DNA of 64,000 nt from Metellina segmentata (lineage: Eukaryota > Arthropoda > Arachnida > Araneae > Tetragnathidae): contig OX375873.1 in assembly GCA_947359465.1 (NCBI GenBank), positions 76,572,278-76,636,277 of the forward strand, in the 5' to 3' direction. This document shows, in pieces, positions 59,166 to 64,000 of the stretch; the first letter of the stretch is position 1, and each line of letters opens with the position of its first letter. The notes below the pieces were generated by a model, which saw only the letters and a program-made list of their open reading frames with translations, was not told where the DNA came from and made no database searches. The translations under genes and the position numbers were made by a program.

Positions 59166-59566
59166 TATAAAGTATATGGTGTAAAAGTATAGGAAGTGTG
59201 AGATTGTTTTAGTTTGAGAAGATTCTAACTTAAGTAATGTAAAATATTCTAACTGCTTTTGTAATAATTATCATGTTCCATTAAAATGTATATTTTAGTA
59301 AAGATTTAGAAAGATTAGACCAAAATTTTTTTAAAGCTGATTAAATTGTATTCCCAGCCGTATAATTAATGCTTTCTAGTTTCATTTGTCAGTAACGTAA
59401 ATTTAGAATACGTATTGGAATATTTTCTGTCCCTTGTTTATAAATCTATCTTTTTATCCTAAAACTTGTAAGAATACTTAGTACAGCGTTAATTTATAGC
59501 TTTCCATGAAATTGAAACATTGATTATATGTTGGAAATGTTGATCGTGGCTTCATCATTTCCAACA

Positions 59567-60410
59567 TACAGAGTCGAGTCACATTATTATGACCATTCCT
59601 ACCTCAGACGTCTATGGCTCATAGCCAATGAAACGCTACACGTGGCGCTAGCCGGCGTGGTGGGTATAAAAATTAGAAACGTAGGCTATCTTGGAACATA
59701 TCTTTCGTTTTCTGTGATGAGTAAAACGCGCGATTTATCTGACTTGCAAAAGGAGATGGTCATAGGCTTTCGCGCCATGGGCGACAATGTTTGGGAAATT
59801 TCGCACCTTGTGAGCTGTTTGCGTGCTTCTGTGATGAAAATGTACTGCGACTGGAGTAACGGCCCCATTGAAAATAACTTTCGAAACTACGATGCACCAC
59901 GTGCCATTGATGTGAGAGTTGAACGTCGGTTACGACGTTGTGTGAGGATGAACCGACGTGCTACATTTGAGCAACTAACGTGTTAAACGAACCAAGGGAC
60001 ATCCAGATGTGCTTCGAAGATGACAGTACAACGAACCCTGTTACGTATGGGGCTCCGAAACAACGGGAGGATCACTGCACCCATGCTGACGAATTTGCAT
60101 CGGCAACAACGTCTTCAATTTGGGGAAAATACCAAAACTAGACTGCTACCGATTGGCAAAGGATTGCCTTCTCTGCCGAGTCACGTTTTTTGCTCTATCG
60201 AACGGATGGGCGTTCATGTATCCCACAAGAAACGTCCGAGAACAAACACCCTACATCCATTGCTGGAAGAACACAATATGGTGGTGGAAGTGTTATGGTG
60301 TAGGAATGTTTTCATGGCATTGCCTGTGTTCATTCGTACCTGTGGAAAGTACACACAACGGATTGGGTTATGTATCCATTGTTTCCGATCATGTACATAC
60401 ATTTAGTTTA
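59567..60410 (+). mobile_element. Truncated Tc1-like element, second family
   Basis: The left end is TA followed by cagagtcgagtcacattatt, a common Tc1-family terminus. The element breaks off at about 60400 within the transposase and lacks the right end. Confidence 0.8.
59716..60405 (+). pseudogene. Tc1-like transposase, frameshifted and truncated
   Basis: Begins MSKTRDLSDLQKEMVIGFRA with the N-terminal HTH, then RRLRRCVRMNRRATFEQLT, a stop and frameshift at about 59985, MTVQRTLLRMGLRN, and further frameshifted pieces such as GVGMFSWHC (usually MVWGMFSWH). The second and third catalytic blocks are gone. This family differs from the 50-kb element. Confidence 0.85.
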
Positions 60411-60804
60411 TTTACAGCTATTTATTGTATCTGTATAAGTCATCAAGAACAAAAAGGCAAAGTAAGTGAAATTTGGAGATTCTAAGGAAATGTGATGCTT
60501 AAAAGTTTTTATTTTATCATCGTTTAATATTTAGAATTTTATAATACATTATCCTAACTTTAGGTCATTTCCGAATGACAGATGGTATAGTTTAGAAAAT
60601 TTTTTTCAACGCAATAAAAATGTACCATTCTTAAACTGCGATACAAATACTGACGTAAACATTCATATAAGATATTCCATACTTCTGGAAATAAAACGCA
60701 TGCATCATTGCTCAAACCTCAATTTCGTTGAGTTATTGTTTTGTAGTATTGATACAGGTTTAACATTCAGCTTTTATTAAAGATAGGTTTGGAAGGTGAT
60801 GTAG

Positions 60805-60812
60805 TATATATA
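60805..60812 (+). promoter_or_regulatory. TATA box of TIL gene 5
   Basis: TATATATA, 65 bases before the gagaac-ATG start, in sequence resembling the gene 2/3 promoters (ggtgatgtagtatatata). Confidence 0.55.
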
Positions 60813-60876
60813 CTAAAAGTAAGTCAGTTGTACACTTCTAGTTCAATGTTAGTTCTGAAACTAAATGAAAGAGAAC

Positions 60877-61773
60877 ATGAAAACTTTCGTCCTTATTTCG
60901 TGCATGGTTTTGCTGTCGGCTTCCTTTAGTGAATCATTCGGCATTGGTAAACACTTTTTGATAACTTTTGAATTGTATTTTACTTTGATTGTTTCGGTCA
61001 AAAAATTAAATAAAACTCTAATTAATGGTGTATTCTAAACATTTAGTTTATGCATTAAATTTAATTTTTATCATATAAAAACCTTTGACAAGTTTTCTGT
61101 TGACTGTATATTTCTTGGTGCAGCTTGGTCAGATCTAGCACTCTAGACCTAAAAAAATCTTACCAAACCAACCTGTCAACTGTACATTCCGACACAGAAG
61201 TTCCCCTACTACCCTTGTTAGTGTTTATCTTTTTAGTGATGCCAGAAAATAATGTATCCCCCATAGCTGTATTATTAAATCTTACTTGTTAGTATTAATC
61301 CCTGAATATATTTCATACTCTCCTCAATCTATATAATCTTTCTTTTTGTTTTTGAATCTAAAAAAAAAAAAAAAAAACTATCGAAATATATAAGAGCTAT
61401 CAAAGAATTAAAATAAACTTACAAAAATCAGGATGCAGTTTTATAAGTTTGCCATGAAATAACTCTTGAAAAGTTCAATTAATTAGTTGAATTATTTTTT
61501 TAATAGATAAACTGTTGTTCAAGTATAAAGGAATTAACATACTTTAAAGGATTTCTTAGGGTTGTGTAGTTTTAATGTTTAATGAAATGAAAGATATTGA
61601 TAAAATTTGTATGATAATCCAAATATTCGAATAAAAATTTAGCAATTCCAAAAATAGTTTGCTATTTAAATACAACTAAATGCTGGGTAATTCTAGATAA
61701 TTATTTCTATCGTAAAATAACTATAAATTGTATTATCAGTCCTCTGTATGTGTATTAGGTTCATATAACTTAG

Positions 61774-61813
<40 letters not shown>

Positions 61814-63066
61814 TACATAAATAACTAGCTCTTCTAAACTTATAATCCACTAATTTTCAGATGTTTCGATTAAAGCCGAATCTCTCTCTCTCTCTCTCTC
61901 TCTCTCTGTAGATTTTAGTGAATTGAATTCAACTTTTTCATGAATAATAATTTCTTTAAAATAATTGTTTTAAGTTTACTTGATGAGGTTGAATGGTATT
62001 TGAGTGAACTTATAAAAAGTGTTTATAATGTTTTTAGAATGATATTTGTGTGTGTGAAACGACAAACTTCTAACTAAGTTTATATTCTTTGACGAAATAA
62101 TTCCATAATTTGTTGTTAGTTAAGTTATTTGTAAATTGCTGTTCTTATAACTAAACTTATATCTTTTGAAAAGCTTTCTAAAAGAGTTTAGTACCTCAAT
62201 TTTTATAAATATTAAAAAAAATTCAGCTCTACTTTTCCTATATATGTAGATGTAGGCATTAATTGATAGGCATTTATCACTAAGCTACTTAAACTGCAAT
62301 ACGGAATTATCTAGGTTTGAATGAGCTTTAAAATTTTTTATACGGTTATTTTACTCAAAGTTCTTATTTTATATTTCTTTTTAAAACGTTTAGTCAATTA
62401 AACTCCAATAAACCACTCTTTTTCAAGTATTAAAATAAACATTTTTTCAGTCGTCTATATAAATTTTATTGTAATGTATACAGCTAATTTACTTACGAAT
62501 AAATTTCAGGAATATTTCAATGCCTAGGAATAAAAGATTTTTAACATCTGCGTGTATGTGAACTTGCGTGTATGTGCCTTATTATAATACAACTATAAAG
62601 ACTTGGAAATTGATTTGTAATCTTTTCTACAACAAAGCTTTTTATAAATGCCATATCAAAACACTGATCTATAAAATGATTAGCTCTTTTCAATGATAAA
62701 AAAAAATTACAAACTTAGGACACACAGAAGAACGTAATATATGTAAACAGTGAAAAATAACAAAAATGTATTCTTATTTTTATGGAAATTTATTATGAAA
62801 ATCGACAATTTATGAAAAATTATTCTTGTTTGGAAAATACACGTCCGTAGTGTGTCATAAATGATATTTCAGGTAAGCATGATTGTGATGCAAACAAGAC
62901 ATATAGAAGCTACGGGTTGTGTGGAGAGAAATGTGATGATGTAGGACTTCAGCTTAAACCTTGTCCTTTAATTTTACTTCGCGGATGTGCATGCAAGAGT
63001 GGTTATATCCGCGTCAATGGTGATAGGGACGCAGACTGTGTGAGACCCAAAGATTGCCCCAAATAA
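60877..63066 (+). CDS. TIL gene 5: secreted 8-cysteine TIL inhibitor-like protein (exons 60877-60946, 62873-63066)
   Basis: The start at 60877 was chosen because gagaac-ATG is conserved in its paralogues; an in-frame ATG 12 bases upstream would add MKEN. Exon 1 encodes MKTFVLISCMVLLSASFSES, phase 1 at G|gtaaac. Exon 2 follows gatatttcag and ends TAA at 63064, giving 87 residues. Eight cysteines in the gene 2/3 pattern, with Cys2 and Cys6 absent (C-GEK-C-DD, CACKSGYI). It is more diverged and charged than genes 2 and 3 (Lys/Asp rich). The loop C-PLI predicts P1 Leu. AATAAA overlaps the stop. The intron carries paired GA/TC microsatellites. Confidence 0.85.
61775..61908. repeat. (GA)n and (TC)n microsatellites in inverted pairing
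   Basis: (GA) about 15 followed by G9 at 61775-61812, then (TC) about 13 at 61881-61908, with a 70-base gap. In the intron transcript of gene 5 they could pair into a long hairpin. Confidence 0.9.
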
Positions 63067-63583
63067 ATCAAGTAAGCTATTTTTACTTCCGCGACTATTC
63101 TACACTACATTTAAAGGAGCTTCATGAAGGACTATGATTAAACTTGCAGGCATGAGAGCGTTTTAGTTATAACATAGAACTGTATTAACAGAAATCGCGT
63201 TTGAAAGCACTATTTTTAATATATTTGCTTCAACAGTTAGTTTGAAACGTATTTGAACGATAACATTTTAATTGAAAACCTAACCACTATTACTTACAAC
63301 ATGAATTGCATAATAATTCTATACTAAGTAACACACAAAAAAAAACACTGAGCTAATTCTAGATATTAACCCTTGAAATTACATTTAATCCAAACGATCG
63401 TATTTTGAGAATTATCTTTCAAACACTCCTTCTCAGTAAATATATGCATATCAGTAAAACTTATATGAAAGATAAGCAATTAAATTTGGGTGCTTTTTTC
63501 ACATCCTTTGGCTTTAGTCTGAAATATAGTTGTTCGCAATTTAGCACAAAGTACGATAAATATTACAGCCTTTTTATGTAGAA

Positions 63584-64000
63584 CTAGCAAAATTCCCAAC
63601 CTTTCTCGGTTTGAATTGGTTTACTCAAGATTGAAAAGATAATCAAAATATATAATGACTTACGTTTTTTGTAGAATAAAAATTTATTTGAACACCTTTC
63701 TCCCTCCTTATAATTTCTACAACTTACTTTGGACACAAATTCTACACATGCATATCCATTCATGTAATACATTTCACACACATCGCACCCTTACTGTATA
63801 ACAAGGCTACAAAATGACAAAAGGGGACGTTAAGGTTACTACTATAAAAGAAGATTTTGGGTGAGATTTGGAATTCCTTTTCTTAAGTTCTTTTCATATT
63901 CAAATCAATTAATAAAAATTACGATTTACGGTGAATGCTCTCGCACTCATAGTCAACAAAACAATATTTTTTTACTTGTGGCACTTGCATCCGGTATGCG
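63584..64000 (-). mobile_element. Helitron-like element, 3' end, cut by the window edge
   Basis: A|CTAGCAAAATTCCC.. matches 55558 onward for the whole 417 bases (gtttgaattggtttactc, ctctcgcactcatagtcaac). The hairpin before CTAG keeps pairing with different bases (AACC...GGTT), a compensating change. The rest lies beyond the window. Confidence 0.85.

Noticed and set aside
1..64000. tRNA, rRNA or other structured RNA genes
   Set aside because: I looked for tRNA A/B-box phrases and rRNA-like blocks by eye and found none convincing. A tRNAscan/Infernal run would be decisive.

Overview
The window looks like an AT-rich arthropod nuclear genome, most probably an arachnid and perhaps an orb-weaving spider. 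It has long introns, small secreted cysteine-rich proteins split by phase-1 introns, many Tc1/mariner, Helitron-like and non-LTR retrotransposon relics, and no operon-like packing. The order is inferred from style; no marker gene fixes it.

The host genes I can support are secreted serine-protease-inhibitor-like proteins with TIL (trypsin-inhibitor-like, cysteine-rich) domains, all on the + strand. Gene 1 (about 7.26-27.1 kb) has a TATA box, a signal-peptide exon, a 45-base mini-exon, and then a row of TIL exons that all start and end in phase 1: 12731-12916, 14927-15130, five copies spaced about 630 bases apart between 18288 and 21212, and a divergent one at 24222-24383. Broken relatives lie between them: a truncated exon (14807-14847), an exon-less duplicate of the flanking intron (16665-16985) and a dead exon with a stop and no splice acceptor (21893-22072). 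The five tandem exons differ mainly around the predicted reactive-site (P1) residue.

A second cluster holds paralogous two-exon genes encoding single, 8-cysteine TIL proteins of about 88 residues: gene 2 (31228-33845), gene 3 (37404-42073) and gene 5 (60877-63066). Gene 4 keeps only its promoter and signal-peptide exon (57491-57557). Genes 2 and 3 lie in a tandem segmental duplication. Another possible orphan signal-peptide exon is at 45536.

Mobile DNA fills much of the rest. The clearest cases are a 213-base solo LTR with a 5-base target duplication inside the TIL exon array, a Tc1 element with both ends (50098-51477), a mariner element (54064-55394), an internally deleted mariner (8033-8560), and a 1.6-kb Helitron-like element (55558-57178) with several relatives in the window. 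The segment carrying the mariner and the Helitron has an inverted copy at 58.69-59.17 kb that lacks both, so it gives exact empty sites for each insertion.

The likely shared theme of the host genes is secreted protease inhibition, diversified by exon duplication (gene 1) and by whole-gene duplication (genes 2-5). Exon boundaries were read by eye from splice signals and reading phase, without transcript evidence.
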